From contig NZ_KI421511.1 of NCBI RefSeq assembly GCF_000473265.1, positions 4,611,219-4,675,218 of the forward strand: a stretch of DNA of 64,000 bases, written 5' to 3'. The notes beneath the pieces are model-generated. The model ran no database searches and was not told the origin of the DNA. It worked only from the letters and a program-made list of their open reading frames with translations. This stretch comes from Amycolatopsis thermoflava N1165. GTDB taxonomy: Bacteria > Actinomycetota > Actinomycetes > Mycobacteriales > Pseudonocardiaceae. The position numbers and the translations under genes were made by a program. Of the stretch, positions 7,642 to 16,266 are shown piece by piece. Position 1 is the first letter of the stretch. Each line of letters opens with the position of its first letter.

Positions 7642-8148
7642 TCAGATCCTCTCTTTTTCCAGCTCGGCCTGCGGCGCGCCGCCGCGGAGCCAGCCGTCCA
7701 GCGCGAACCGGCTCGCCGGGCGCACGACCAGCCAGCAGGCCAGGACCAGGAAGCCCACGTCACGGGCGATCTCCTGGGGGTACCGGGTCTGCCCCGCCGT
7801 CACCTCGCCACCGCCGCCGAAACAACCGCAGTCGATGGTCAGGCCCCGCGCCCACGACTGGGCCACCCCGGCGATGAACACCAGCAGCAGCACGGCCGAA
7901 GCGACGGCCACCCAGCGCGTGGCGAGCCCGAGCAGCAAGAAGGCGCCCAGGACCAGCTCCAGCAGCGGCAGCGCGGTCGCCACCGGGTGCAGCAGCGCGT
8001 CGGGCAGGACGTCGTAGGCCTTGACGGCCAGGTACGTCTGCCCGGAATCGCTGATCTTGGCGATCCCGGAGACCAGCCACACCGCGGCCAGGCCGAGCCG
8101 CACGAGGGTGCCGACGGCGTCGAGCACGGAGGGGGACGGGCGGAACAC
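7642..8148 (-). CDS. MauE/DoxX-family redox membrane protein
   Basis: 168 residues from GTG 8148, with four hydrophobic segments (about 15-32, 55-75, 78-98, 130-148) and the signature DCGCFGG at 106-112. MauE-like proteins carry a Cys pair in the membrane or periplasmic loop and are thought to relay electrons to or from thioredoxin-fold partners, which matches the DsbA-like gene five bases downstream. A TAGCCT box lies 8-13 bp upstream of the start and no clear Shine-Dalgarno is visible, so a leaderless transcript is possible. It is divergent from hrpB across 119 bp. Confidence 0.85.
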   Translation of the reverse strand: MFRPSPSVLDAVGTLVRLGLAAVWLVSGIAKISDSGQTYLAVKAYDVLPDALLHPVATALPLLELVLGAFLLLGLATRWVAVASAVLLLVFIAGVAQSWARGLTIDCGCFGGGGEVTAGQTRYPQEIARDVGFLVLACWLVVRPASRFALDGWLRGGAPQAELEKERI

Positions 8149-8267
8149 GGACCCAGGCTAGCGGCCTGCCCTGAGAAACCTGTGAGTTCCGGGGCCGGCG
8201 AGCGAATCCCATACGTCCGGGTGACCGGGGACTCAGCCACCGCCCACCGTCTACGGTTGCTCACGCC

Positions 8268-10631
8268 ATGAACCTGCCCGATCTCCCTGTCCGCGCGGTC
8301 CTCGGCGAACTCGCCGCCGCGCTGTCCGGCCACGGCACCGCGGTGCTGGTCGCACCGCCCGGGACCGGCAAGACGACGCTCGTCCCGCTGGACCTGATGA
8401 CCCGGACGGACGGCCGCGTCGTGGTGGCCGAGCCGCGCCGCCTCGCCGCGCGCGCGGCGGCCGCCCGGATGGCCGCGCTGCTCGGCGAACCGGTGGGCGA
8501 GACCGTCGGCTACGCCGTGCGCGGTGACCGGAAGGTGTCGAAGCGCACGCGCGTCGAGGTGGTCACCTCCGGCCTGCTGGTCCGGCGGGTGCAGAACGAC
8601 CCGGAACTGCCCGGTGTGGCGACCGTGCTGCTCGACGAGTGCCACGAGCGGCACCTGGACGCCGACCTGCTGCTCGCCCTCCTGCTGGACGTCCGTGCCG
8701 GGCTGCGGGACGACCTGCGCCTTCTCGCGACGTCGGCCACCGTCGCCTCCGGGCGGCTCGCGGACCTGCTCGGCGGGGCGCCGGTGGTGACCGCGCAGGC
8801 GCGCACGTACCCGGTCGAGACGACCTACGTCCCGCCCGCCCGCGGCGAGCGGATCGAGGCGTGCGTCGCCCGGGCGGTGGGCAGGGCGCTCGCCGACGGC
8901 GACGGCGACGTGCTGGCGTTCCTGCCCGGGGTGGGCGAGATCGCGCGGGTCAGCGGGATGCTCGACCTCCCGGGCGTGGACGTGCTGCCGCTGCACGGCC
9001 GGCTCGCGCCCGGCAGGCAGGACGCGGCGCTGCGTCCCGGCGACCGCCGCCGCGTGGTGCTGGCGACGGCGGTGGCCGAGTCGAGCCTGACCGTGCCGGG
9101 TGTGCGGGCGGTCGTCGACTCCGGGCAGGCGCGCGTGCCCCGGGTGGACCACCGACGCGGCCTGCCCGGCCTGGCGACCGTCCGGGTGTCGGCGGCCGTG
9201 GCCGAGCAGCGGGCTGGCCGAGCCGGTCGGGAGGCGCCCGGCCGGGCGTACCGCTGCTGGCCGCAGCACGAGCAGGCCGGCCTGCCCGCCTACCCCGAAC
9301 CGGAGATCCGCACCGCCGAGCTGGCCCGGCTCGCGCTGGAGCTGGCCTGCTGGTCGACGCCCGACGGCGCGGGGCTGTCCTGGTGGGATCCGCCACCGGA
9401 CGGGCCGCTCGCCGCCGGCCAGGACCTGCTCCGCACGCTCGGTGCCCTGGACGGCGACACCGTCACCGAACGCGGCCGGCGCATGGCCGAGCTGGGCCTG
9501 CACCCACGCCTCGCCCGCGCGTTGCTCGACGGGGCCGCCCAGGTCGGCGCCCGGTGCGCAGCCGAGGTGGTGGCGCTGATGGACGCCGGTGGCACGCTCA
9601 CCGACGTCGAGGCCGAGCTACGCCGCCTGCGCGAGGACCGCGGATCACGCTGGCACACCGAGGTCCGGCGCCTGGAGCGGCTGGTGCCCGGCGTCCCGGC
9701 CGCGCCCGACCCGGCGCTGGTCGTCGCGCTCGCCCACCCGGAGCGGCTCGCCCGGCGGCGGGGGCCGGATTCGCCGGTCTACCTGATGGCCGGTGGCACC
9801 GCCGCCGAGCTGCCGGCCGGCGGTGGGCTTGGTGACGCGGAATGGCTCGCCGTTGCCGAGGCGACGCGTGACCCCGGCCGCGCGCACGGCGTCATCCGGC
9901 TCGCGGCGCGCGCGGACGAAGAGCTCGCGGTGCGGGCCGCCCCGAACCTGGTGACCGAACACGACGACGTGTCCTGGAACGGCGACGTGGTGGCGCGGCG
10001 GGTCCGGCGGCTGGGCGCGATCGTCCTGCGTGAGCGGCCGCTGCGGGACCCGGACCCCGCTCTCGTGCGCGAGGCCCTGCTGACCGGCCTCCGCGACGGG
10101 AACGTCCTGACGTGGCCGGCCGAGGCCGAGCGCCTGCGGGCGCGGATCGCCTTCCTGCACGACGTCCTCGGCGACCCGTGGCCGGCCGTGGACGACGCCG
10201 CGCTGTTGTCCAGAGTGGACGAGTGGCTGGAGCCGGAGCTGTCCCGTGCTCGCCGTCGCGCCGACCTCGCCCGGATCGACACCGCCTCGGCGTTGCGCCG
10301 TCTGCTGCCCTGGCCGGAGGCCGGGCGGCTGGACGAGCTGGCGCCGGACCGGATCGAGGTGCCCTCCGGGGCGCGGTTGCGGCTCGACTACTCGACCGGA
10401 CGGCCGGTGCTCGCGGTGAAGCTGCAGCTCGCGTTCGGGTGGCGGGAAACCCCGAAGGTCGCAGACGGGCGCGTGCCGGTGGTGCTGCACCTGCTCTCCC
10501 CCGCCGGCCGGCCCGCCGCTGTCACCGGCGATCTGGAGTCGTTCTGGGCGAACGGCTATCCGGCTGTGCGGGCGGAGCTGCGCGGGCGCTACCCCAAACA
10601 CGCCTGGCCGGCGGATCCTCAGGCGCCGTAG
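8268..10631 (+). CDS. hrpB: ATP-dependent RNA helicase HrpB
   Basis: 787 residues from ATG 8268. Superfamily 2 DEAH-type motifs are clear: Walker A PGTGKTT at 31-37, DECH at 123-126, SAT-type motif (LLATSATV) at about 150, and the motif VI region QRAGRAGR near 318. The C-terminal HrpB-specific domain extends to the end (DYSTGRPVLAVKLQ...FGWRETPKV). Length fits the family (about 800). HrpB is a DExH helicase of uncertain cellular substrate. Its 3' end overlaps the convergent gene at 10619 by 13 bases, so the two mRNAs have complementary ends. Confidence 0.95.
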   Translation: MNLPDLPVRAVLGELAAALSGHGTAVLVAPPGTGKTTLVPLDLMTRTDGRVVVAEPRRLAARAAAARMAALLGEPVGETVGYAVRGDRKVSKRTRVEVVTSGLLVRRVQNDPELPGVATVLLDECHERHLDADLLLALLLDVRAGLRDDLRLLATSATVASGRLADLLGGAPVVTAQARTYPVETTYVPPARGERIEACVARAVGRALADGDGDVLAFLPGVGEIARVSGMLDLPGVDVLPLHGRLAPGRQDAALRPGDRRRVVLATAVAESSLTVPGVRAVVDSGQARVPRVDHRRGLPGLATVRVSAAVAEQRAGRAGREAPGRAYRCWPQHEQAGLPAYPEPEIRTAELARLALELACWSTPDGAGLSWWDPPPDGPLAAGQDLLRTLGALDGDTVTERGRRMAELGLHPRLARALLDGAAQVGARCAAEVVALMDAGGTLTDVEAELRRLREDRGSRWHTEVRRLERLVPGVPAAPDPALVVALAHPERLARRRGPDSPVYLMAGGTAAELPAGGGLGDAEWLAVAEATRDPGRAHGVIRLAARADEELAVRAAPNLVTEHDDVSWNGDVVARRVRRLGAIVLRERPLRDPDPALVREALLTGLRDGNVLTWPAEAERLRARIAFLHDVLGDPWPAVDDAALLSRVDEWLEPELSRARRRADLARIDTASALRRLLPWPEAGRLDELAPDRIEVPSGARLRLDYSTGRPVLAVKLQLAFGWRETPKVADGRVPVVLHLLSPAGRPAAVTGDLESFWANGYPAVRAELRGRYPKHAWPADPQAP

Positions 10632-11407
10632 GACCGCTCCGGCCGGGCAGGCAGGTCGCGCTCGAGCTCCTCGTCCTCCCCCTCGTGCAGGCCGAGCACC
10701 ACCGCCTGCCGGATCTGCTCGCGGTTCTCCCGCACGACGTGGGCGAAGAACGCTTCCGTCCGCGGGTCGATCAGCACCTCGAGCATGACCCGCATCGTGG
10801 TGTCCACAAGGGACTGGAGGATCTCGTCGTGGAACGGGAGCCGGGACAGCCTGCCGGCCTGCGGGTCGTCCTTGATCTTCTCGGTGATGATGGCCCGCAA
10901 CGTCTCCCGGTTCTCGCCCAGTGACCTGGCCAGGTTTTCCGGGTAGTTGCCGGTCTCGATGACCTTGACCACCTCGTCGAGCACCGCGATGGTGATCGGC
11001 TTCTTGATGGCCAGCACGATCGGCCGGGACATGCGCTCGACCAGCCGCTGGGTGAACAGTTCGCCGAACGCGCGGTCGGCCGTGCGCGCCAGCCGCACGA
11101 TCACGATCACGATCCGCAGCAGGCGGAAGCTGCGCAACGCGGGGTGCGCGATCGGGATCATGCCGAGGATCTCGTACCAGTTGCGCAGCGGAAAGCGCTT
11201 GTCCCACCCGGCGCGCGACCACCGCCAGAGGAACTCGATCAGGAACACCCCGCAGATCGAGGTGTCGATGACGAAGATTCGGTGCGCCGTCTCGGGCGAG
11301 TGCGGGAAGAACGTGACGTAGACGACCAGGCCGACCGAGACGACGGCCAGCGCCAGCATCGCCACGTCGAGCGGGCTCACCCTGCGCCGGGAAATCATGG
11401 GGCGCAT
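10619..11407 (-). CDS. Voltage-sensor-like ion transporter-family protein without a pore
   Basis: 262 residues from ATG 11407 (MISRRRV at 11395 is an alternative). Four N-terminal segments resemble S1-S4 of voltage-gated channels: S1 about 14-34; S2 about 45-61 (DTSICGVFLIEFLWRW); S3 about 76-88 (NWYEILGMIPI); S4 about 91-108 with Arg at 92, 95, 98, 105 and 108. After S4 the expected S5-pore-S6 and selectivity filter are absent. Instead there is an amphipathic, charged cytoplasmic region (about 115-262). It would be annotated as an ion transporter or potassium channel, but no permeation path is visible, so a voltage-sensor-only role is possible. Confidence 0.75.
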   Translation of the reverse strand: MRPMISRRRVSPLDVAMLALAVVSVGLVVYVTFFPHSPETAHRIFVIDTSICGVFLIEFLWRWSRAGWDKRFPLRNWYEILGMIPIAHPALRSFRLLRIVIVIVRLARTADRAFGELFTQRLVERMSRPIVLAIKKPITIAVLDEVVKVIETGNYPENLARSLGENRETLRAIITEKIKDDPQAGRLSRLPFHDEILQSLVDTTMRVMLEVLIDPRTEAFFAHVVRENREQIRQAVVLGLHEGEDEELERDLPARPERSYGA

Positions 11408-11487
11408 TCTGCCCTGCCGAAAGTGCAGGGGCGTGGGTGCCCTTCGGCCGATGCGTCCCGGCGTGTCGGGTTCCTACCGTCGACCCC

Positions 11488-12336
11488 ATGATCACGGTAG
11501 GCGCGCTGACGAAGCGCTTCGGCGGGAGAACCGCCGTCGACCAGCTCACCTTCGCGGTGCGGCCGGGCAAGGTGACCGGGTTCCTCGGCCCGAACGGCGC
11601 AGGCAAGTCGACCACGATGCGCATGGTGCTGGGGCTGGACCGCCCGACCTCCGGCGAGGCACTCGTGGACGGCAAGCGGTACGGGGACCTGCGGTGGCCA
11701 CTGCGCACGGTGGGCGCGCTGCTGGACGCCAAGGCACTCCACCCGGGCCGCTCGGCGGCCAAGCACTTGCTGGCGATGGCGCGCAGCAACGACATCCCGG
11801 ACCGCCGCGTCGAGGAGGTGCTGGCCACCGTCGGGTTGTCGGACGTCGCGGGGAAGCGGGCCGGCCAGTTCTCGCTCGGCATGGGGCAGCGGCTCGGCAT
11901 CGCCGGGGCGCTGCTCGGTGACCCCGGAGTGCTGCTGTTCGACGAACCGGTGAACGGTCTCGACCCGGACGGGGTCCGCTGGGTGCGGCAGCTGATGCGC
12001 TCGCTCGCCGCGGAGGGCCGCACGATCCTGGTCTCCAGCCACCTGATGAGCGAGATGCAACTGACCGCCGACCACCTCCTCGTCATCGGCAAGGGACGCC
12101 TGCTGGCCGACGCGCCGCTGGGTGAGCTGCTCGCCGATGGCTCGGTGGTGCGGGCGCGGTGCGCGGAACCGGCGGGCCGTGCGCGCCTGGCCGCCCAGTT
12201 GCCCGGCGCGCGGGTCGAGGGCGACTCCGTGCTCGTGACCGGCGCGACCGTGGAGTCGATCGGCGACCTAGCCTTCGAGCTGGGCGTCCGGCTGCACGGG
12301 TTGAGCGAGGAACGGGCGTCACTGGAGCAGGCGTAA
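11488..12336 (+). CDS. ABC transporter ATP-binding protein, C-terminally cut by an in-frame stop
   Basis: 282 residues from ATG 11488. Walker A GPNGAGKST is at 34-42, the signature region is FSLGMGQRLGIAGALL, and Walker B is VLLFDEPVNGLDP. The fold matches the drug/bacteriocin-exporter ATPases paired with ABC-2 permeases. The protein ends ...ERASLEQA and TAA; the next in-frame codons read MELTADAVEYGA. In relatives these are continuous as LEEAFMELT..., so the TAA sits where a Phe codon is expected. The permease gene follows at 12399. The protein should still hydrolyse ATP, because all core motifs precede the stop. Confidence 0.9.
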   Translation: MITVGALTKRFGGRTAVDQLTFAVRPGKVTGFLGPNGAGKSTTMRMVLGLDRPTSGEALVDGKRYGDLRWPLRTVGALLDAKALHPGRSAAKHLLAMARSNDIPDRRVEEVLATVGLSDVAGKRAGQFSLGMGQRLGIAGALLGDPGVLLFDEPVNGLDPDGVRWVRQLMRSLAAEGRTILVSSHLMSEMQLTADHLLVIGKGRLLADAPLGELLADGSVVRARCAEPAGRARLAAQLPGARVEGDSVLVTGATVESIGDLAFELGVRLHGLSEERASLEQA

Positions 12337-12402
12337 ATGGAACTGACCGCGGACGCGGTCGAGTACGGCGCGGACTCCGCGCGGAAGGCTGGTGTGCGAT
12401 GA
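12337..12402 (+). other. Detached C-terminal codons of the ABC ATPase
   Basis: Immediately after the TAA at 12334-12336, an in-frame ATG begins a 21-codon stretch (MELTADAVEYGADSARKAG...) whose stop TGA overlaps the ATG of the permease (ATGA). Sequence and frame are those of the normal ATPase C-terminus. It may be untranslated, reached by readthrough, or restarted at the TAAATG junction. If translated it would couple ATPase and permease synthesis. Confidence 0.6.
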
Positions 12403-13157
12403 CGACGACCGCGGCGATCCGCTCGGAGTGGGTCAAGTTCTGGTCCGTGCGCTCGACGTTCTGGGGCCTGGCCGGAGCGGTGGTGCTGATGCTGGTGTTC
12501 GTGCTGCCGTCGGCCACTTCCGTTGCCTACAACCGCGGCACCCAGGAGTCCGCGCCGGATCTGGTGGCGGGCGGGAGCTTCTACCTCGCCGAATTCGCGG
12601 TGATCGCGCTGGCCAGCCTGTTCATCGCGGGCGAGTACGCGACGGGCAGCATTCGCGGGACGTTGCAGTGGGTGCCCGTCCGGAGCCGGTTCCTGGCCGC
12701 GAAGGGCGCGGTGCTGGCTCCGGTGTTGTTCGTGCTCGGCGTGGTGGCCGCGGCGGTGGCGATCGCGGTGGCGACGCCGTTGATGGACGGCTTCGGGCGT
12801 GCCGCGTCGACCAGCGAGATCATCCAGGCGTGCGTGGCCAACGGGGCTTTCTTCGCGCTCACCGGTTTGCTCAGCCTCGGGATCGGGACGGCACTGCGCA
12901 GCGTGGCGGGCAGCATCACGGTGGCGTTCCTGGTGATGCTGATGACCGCGATGGTGGCCGGTTCGCTGGGACTCGGGGTCGTGAACTTCATGCCCGGTGT
13001 CGCGGGCGCTGCCGCGCTCGTGCCGTCCGGGCAGCCGAACCCGGTCTCCGGGCTGGTCCCGCCGTACCCGTCGTGGGCCGGGCTGCTGATCCTCGCCGCG
13101 TGGGCGGCCGCCGCGCTCGCCGCGGGGCACGAGGTGCTGCGGCGCCGGGATGCCTGA
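12399..13157 (+). CDS. ABC-2 type transporter permease
   Basis: 252 residues from ATG 12399 with GGAAGG about ten bases upstream; the longer upstream frame is shadow sequence. The N-terminus is cytoplasmic (MTTTAAIRSEWVKFWSVRST) and about six hydrophobic segments follow: FWGLAGAVVLMLVFVLP, a segment around FAVIALASLFI, then VLAPVLFVLGVVAAAVAIAV, FFALTGLLSLGIG, the VAFLVMLMTAMVAG region and LLILAAWAAAALAAG. This is the membrane half of the exporter with the ATPase just upstream. The substrate cannot be told. It ends two bases before the convergent response regulator gene. Confidence 0.85.
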   Translation: MTTTAAIRSEWVKFWSVRSTFWGLAGAVVLMLVFVLPSATSVAYNRGTQESAPDLVAGGSFYLAEFAVIALASLFIAGEYATGSIRGTLQWVPVRSRFLAAKGAVLAPVLFVLGVVAAAVAIAVATPLMDGFGRAASTSEIIQACVANGAFFALTGLLSLGIGTALRSVAGSITVAFLVMLMTAMVAGSLGLGVVNFMPGVAGAAALVPSGQPNPVSGLVPPYPSWAGLLILAAWAAAALAAGHEVLRRRDA

Positions 13158-13159
13158 AC

Positions 13160-13810
13160 TCATGTGACCAGCCCCGCTTCGTAGGCGATGATCGCCGCCT
13201 GGACCCGGTTGCGGACGTCGAGCCTGGCGAGGATCGTGCTGACGTAGGCCTTCACGGTGCCCTCGACCACGAACAGCCGCTCGGCGATGTCCGCATTGGA
13301 CAGTCCGGCGCCGACGAGGGCGAGCACCTCGCGCTCGCGTGCGGTCAGGACGGTGATGCGGTCCCGGGCCACCGCGGCCCGGGACATGCGGTCGCCGGAC
13401 AGCTGGGCGATCACCCGCTGCGCGACCTTGGGTGACAGGAAGGCCGCACCGTCGGCGACGGCGCGGACTCCGGCGAGCAGTTCGCGGGGATCGCCGGACT
13501 TCAGCAGGAACCCGCTGGCGCCACCGGCGAGGGCGCGCTCGATGTAGGCGTCCTCGCCGAAGGTGGTCAGCATGATGACGCCGGTGCCGGGCAGCAGGCC
13601 GCGGATCTCCTCGGCCGCGGCGAGGCCGTCGAGGCGGGGCATGCGGATGTCGACGAGCGCTACGTCCGGGCGGGTGCGCCGGGCCTGCTCGACGGCCTCC
13701 CGGCCGTCCCCCGCCTCGGCGACGACCTCGATGTCGTCGTCCGCGGACAGGATGGCGGCGACGCCGGCCCTGATCATGGCCTCGTCGTCGGCCAGCAGCA
13801 CACGGATCAC
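13160..13810 (-). CDS. NarL/LuxR-family response regulator
   Basis: 216 residues. The receiver domain has the acidic pair DD at 8-9, phospho-acceptor D54 (VDIRMP) and the conserved Thr in MLTTFGE and Lys in FLLKSGDP. A LuxR-type HTH occupies about 150-205 (LTAREREVLALVGAGLSNAD). Its start overlaps the end of the histidine kinase gene by four bases, so it is the cognate partner. It probably regulates nearby genes; the convergent ABC exporter is a candidate target, by analogy with drug-export operons. Confidence 0.95.
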   Translation of the reverse strand: MIRVLLADDEAMIRAGVAAILSADDDIEVVAEAGDGREAVEQARRTRPDVALVDIRMPRLDGLAAAEEIRGLLPGTGVIMLTTFGEDAYIERALAGGASGFLLKSGDPRELLAGVRAVADGAAFLSPKVAQRVIAQLSGDRMSRAAVARDRITVLTAREREVLALVGAGLSNADIAERLFVVEGTVKAYVSTILARLDVRNRVQAAIIAYEAGLVT

Positions 13811-15486
13811 GTCGGAACCTCTCCTCGGTCACTGTCGTCGGTCAGGAGTTCTTTGCTCACGAGCCGGTCGCCCGCGAAGCAGAGCCGGTAGGCGTCCAGC
13901 CGGAGTTGGGTGATGCTGCGGCCGGTGCCGTAGTACTCGCACGTCAGGCCCGGCGGCGCGGGCGCACTGACGTGCGGGCCGCGTTGCCGTTGCGGTAGGA
14001 CAGCAGCGATCTCGGCGCGGACCTGGCCGGGGCGCAGCTGCTCGTAGTCGGCGGGGTCCAGCACGGAGGTCTGCCACTCGTACAGGTAGACCGTGCCCAC
14101 CACGCCGAGCAGGCCGGCCATGATCGACGGCGGCACGATCAACGCGGCGAGCAGCCGCCGGCGCACCTCGCGCCGGGCCTGGACGTGCCGGCGGGCGGAC
14201 TCGGACTGCACGGGCTGGACGGGCGCGGGCGCGGAGGCGTGCGGGAGCCGGGCCACCACCTCGAACCCGCCGTCGAGCGGTCCGGCCCGGAGGGTGCCGC
14301 CGAGCAACCGGACGCGCTCCCGCAACCCTTCGAGCCCCTGGCGCCCGGAAACGGTGCCCGGCAACGGCCCGGCGGGCGGGGGCCCGTTGCACACCCGGAC
14401 GACGGTTTCCTGATGTGCGCGGGAGATGGTGACGGCGACCCGCGCCCCGGGGGCGTGCTTGGTCACGTTGGTGAGCGCCTCCTGGACCACGCGGTACGCG
14501 GCTCGTTCGACCATCGGTGGTTCCGCGCTCGGTTCGTCCGAAGAGGACGATGCACTGGGAGCCGGTGATGGGATATCCGTGCCCGGAACCGCGCCGCCGC
14601 CCGAAGTGGCATCGGCTTGCGGCGGGGCGACCGCTCGCGATAGAGCAGCCTGCGTTGGGGTGCCGGCGCTTTCCCCGGCAACCACCGGCTCTTCCGAAAA
14701 CTCGATGTCCAGTCCGGACGCCCGTGCGCGCTCGACCAGTGCCGGCACACCTCCCTGCAGTGGGTCGACCGGTGGGGCGTCTTCGCGCAGCAGGCCGATG
14801 ATCTCGCGCAGCCGCTCGGTGGCCGCGGCGGCGCTTTCGCGCAGTGCCTTGGCTTCCGCGTTCCCCGACATCTCCAGTGCGGCCGCGCGCAGGGCGATCA
14901 GGCTCAGTTCGTGGCCCAGCGAGTCGTGCATGTCGCTGGCGATGCGCGCCCGCTCGCGCAGCCGGGCCTCCTCCGCGACGATCCGTTGCCGCAGCTCAAG
15001 TTCCTCCGCACGCTGCCACCCGGAGCGCACCAGGTCGTCCCGCGTGCGGATGTACCGGCCGAGCTGCCACGGCAGCACCGCGGCGAACAGCATCACCCCG
15101 ATCACCGCGCCCCAGTCGGCCATGGCGTGCCGTCCGATCGCGAGCGACAGCGGGACGCCGATGCCCCCGACCGTCAGGAACGTCACCAGCGCGGGGCGCA
15201 CCGACTCCATCCGCCGCCCGGCCAGGCAGGCGAACGGCACCATGAGCAGCACCGGCCACACCGGAACCCGCCCGCCGAAGCTGAACATCATGGCGAGACT
15301 CGACGCCACCGCGGCGGTCAGCGACAGCCACGGGCTGCGCCGGGTGGTGGCGACCGCGACCACGATCGCCACCATCCCGCCGATCAGCTCCCACGGCTGG
15401 GCGTTGCGCCTGCTCTCGTACAGCAGCAAGGCGACGACCGGCGCCCCGGCGAGCACCTCCGCTGTTCTTCCCCAGAATCTCCCCAC
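13807..15486 (-). CDS. Sensor histidine kinase with an extra C-terminal membrane domain
   Basis: 559 residues from GTG 15486; no clear Shine-Dalgarno, so the start is uncertain. Residues 12-145 have several membrane segments. HisKA_3 has the phospho-accepting H187 in ASDMHDSLGH. A low-complexity Pro/Ser/Ala insert (272-324) precedes the HATPase N-box (QEALTNVTKHA, 335-345), and the G-box region is GRQGLEGLRERV. Unusually, a further membrane segment (446-470) follows the kinase, then an approximately 75-residue extracytoplasmic domain with Cys516 and Cys536. Its opening (DYEQLRPGQVRAEIAAVLP) resembles the BamE/SmpA/OmlA fold. It partners the NarL regulator downstream. Confidence 0.9.
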   Translation of the reverse strand: MGRFWGRTAEVLAGAPVVALLLYESRRNAQPWELIGGMVAIVVAVATTRRSPWLSLTAAVASSLAMMFSFGGRVPVWPVLLMVPFACLAGRRMESVRPALVTFLTVGGIGVPLSLAIGRHAMADWGAVIGVMLFAAVLPWQLGRYIRTRDDLVRSGWQRAEELELRQRIVAEEARLRERARIASDMHDSLGHELSLIALRAAALEMSGNAEAKALRESAAAATERLREIIGLLREDAPPVDPLQGGVPALVERARASGLDIEFSEEPVVAGESAGTPTQAALSRAVAPPQADATSGGGAVPGTDIPSPAPSASSSSDEPSAEPPMVERAAYRVVQEALTNVTKHAPGARVAVTISRAHQETVVRVCNGPPPAGPLPGTVSGRQGLEGLRERVRLLGGTLRAGPLDGGFEVVARLPHASAPAPVQPVQSESARRHVQARREVRRRLLAALIVPPSIMAGLLGVVGTVYLYEWQTSVLDPADYEQLRPGQVRAEIAAVLPQRQRGPHVSAPAPPGLTCEYYGTGRSITQLRLDAYRLCFAGDRLVSKELLTDDSDRGEVPT

Positions 15487-15528
15487 GGGAGGGAACGGTA
15501 CCGACCAAGGTGGAGGGACGGTATCTAT

Positions 15529-16251
15529 CTAAAGACAGGTTTTCGTCGTCACCCGGATGAATTCCAGGACCTGCGGCCAGGAGATCGCGAACGCCTCGGC
15601 GTTGACCGGCTCCCCGTGCCGCGTCTTGTTGGCGAAGCCGTGCTCGGCGGCCGGGTACACGTGGATCAGGCTCGGGCCGGTGTCCCGCGCCTGCAACGCC
15701 GACTGCAGCTCGTCGAAGCGCGAGCGCGGGACCAGTTCGTCGGCCGTCGGGTACATGGTCATCACCGGCGCCGTGATCAGCCCGGCGTGGGCGACCGCGT
15801 CCATCGTGTGGTTCGGCGGCGTCTCCCCCGGCACCGTCGGGTGGTAGGCCACGACGTTCGCCACGCGGTGATCCTTGCCACCCAGGATCAGGGCGAACCG
15901 CCCGCCGAGGCACCACCCGATGACGCCCGCCTTGACGCAGCCCAGCTCGCCGAGGAGGTGGTCCAGCAGCTGCGTCTGCTCGTCCAGCGCGACCGCGTCG
16001 TCGAGTTCGGGCATCTTCGCCAGCAGGTCAGGAATCGACGTGTCGTCGCTGCTCGGGCCGTGGAACGGGTCCCACACCAGCGCGGTGACCCCGATCGCGG
16101 CGATCGCCTCGGCCCACTCGCGCAACTGCTCGCCGATGCCGGTGACCATCGGCAACAGCAGCATCCCGGACTCGCTGCCGCCGGCAGGCCGCGCGAGGTA
16201 GGCGTTGAGGCCGTTGACGGTGAGCCGTGACGTTTCGATGTCCTGTGTCAT
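15529..16251 (-). CDS. Dienelactone hydrolase family protein
   Basis: 240 residues from ATG 16251. An alpha/beta-hydrolase with the DLH nucleophile elbow GWCLGG (Cys114), acid in PTADELV and His in AEHGF. The Cys nucleophile separates it from ordinary serine esterases. The family hydrolyses dienelactones and other small lactones or esters; the actual substrate is unknown. It is divergent from the small gene at 16267 with only 15 bp between starts, so the two promoters overlap the opposing coding sequences. Confidence 0.88.
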   Translation of the reverse strand: MTQDIETSRLTVNGLNAYLARPAGGSESGMLLLPMVTGIGEQLREWAEAIAAIGVTALVWDPFHGPSSDDTSIPDLLAKMPELDDAVALDEQTQLLDHLLGELGCVKAGVIGWCLGGRFALILGGKDHRVANVVAYHPTVPGETPPNHTMDAVAHAGLITAPVMTMYPTADELVPRSRFDELQSALQARDTGPSLIHVYPAAEHGFANKTRHGEPVNAEAFAISWPQVLEFIRVTTKTCL

Positions 16252-16266
16252 GCCGCGACATTAGGC

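Noticed and set aside
10619-11407. Potassium channel annotation
   Set aside because: No S5-pore-S6 and no TVGYG-type filter; kept only as voltage-sensor-like.
9645-13832. 1395-residue minus-strand open frame
   Set aside because: Runs antisense across hrpB, the ABC operon and others; Arg/Pro-rich with no domain. A high-GC shadow.
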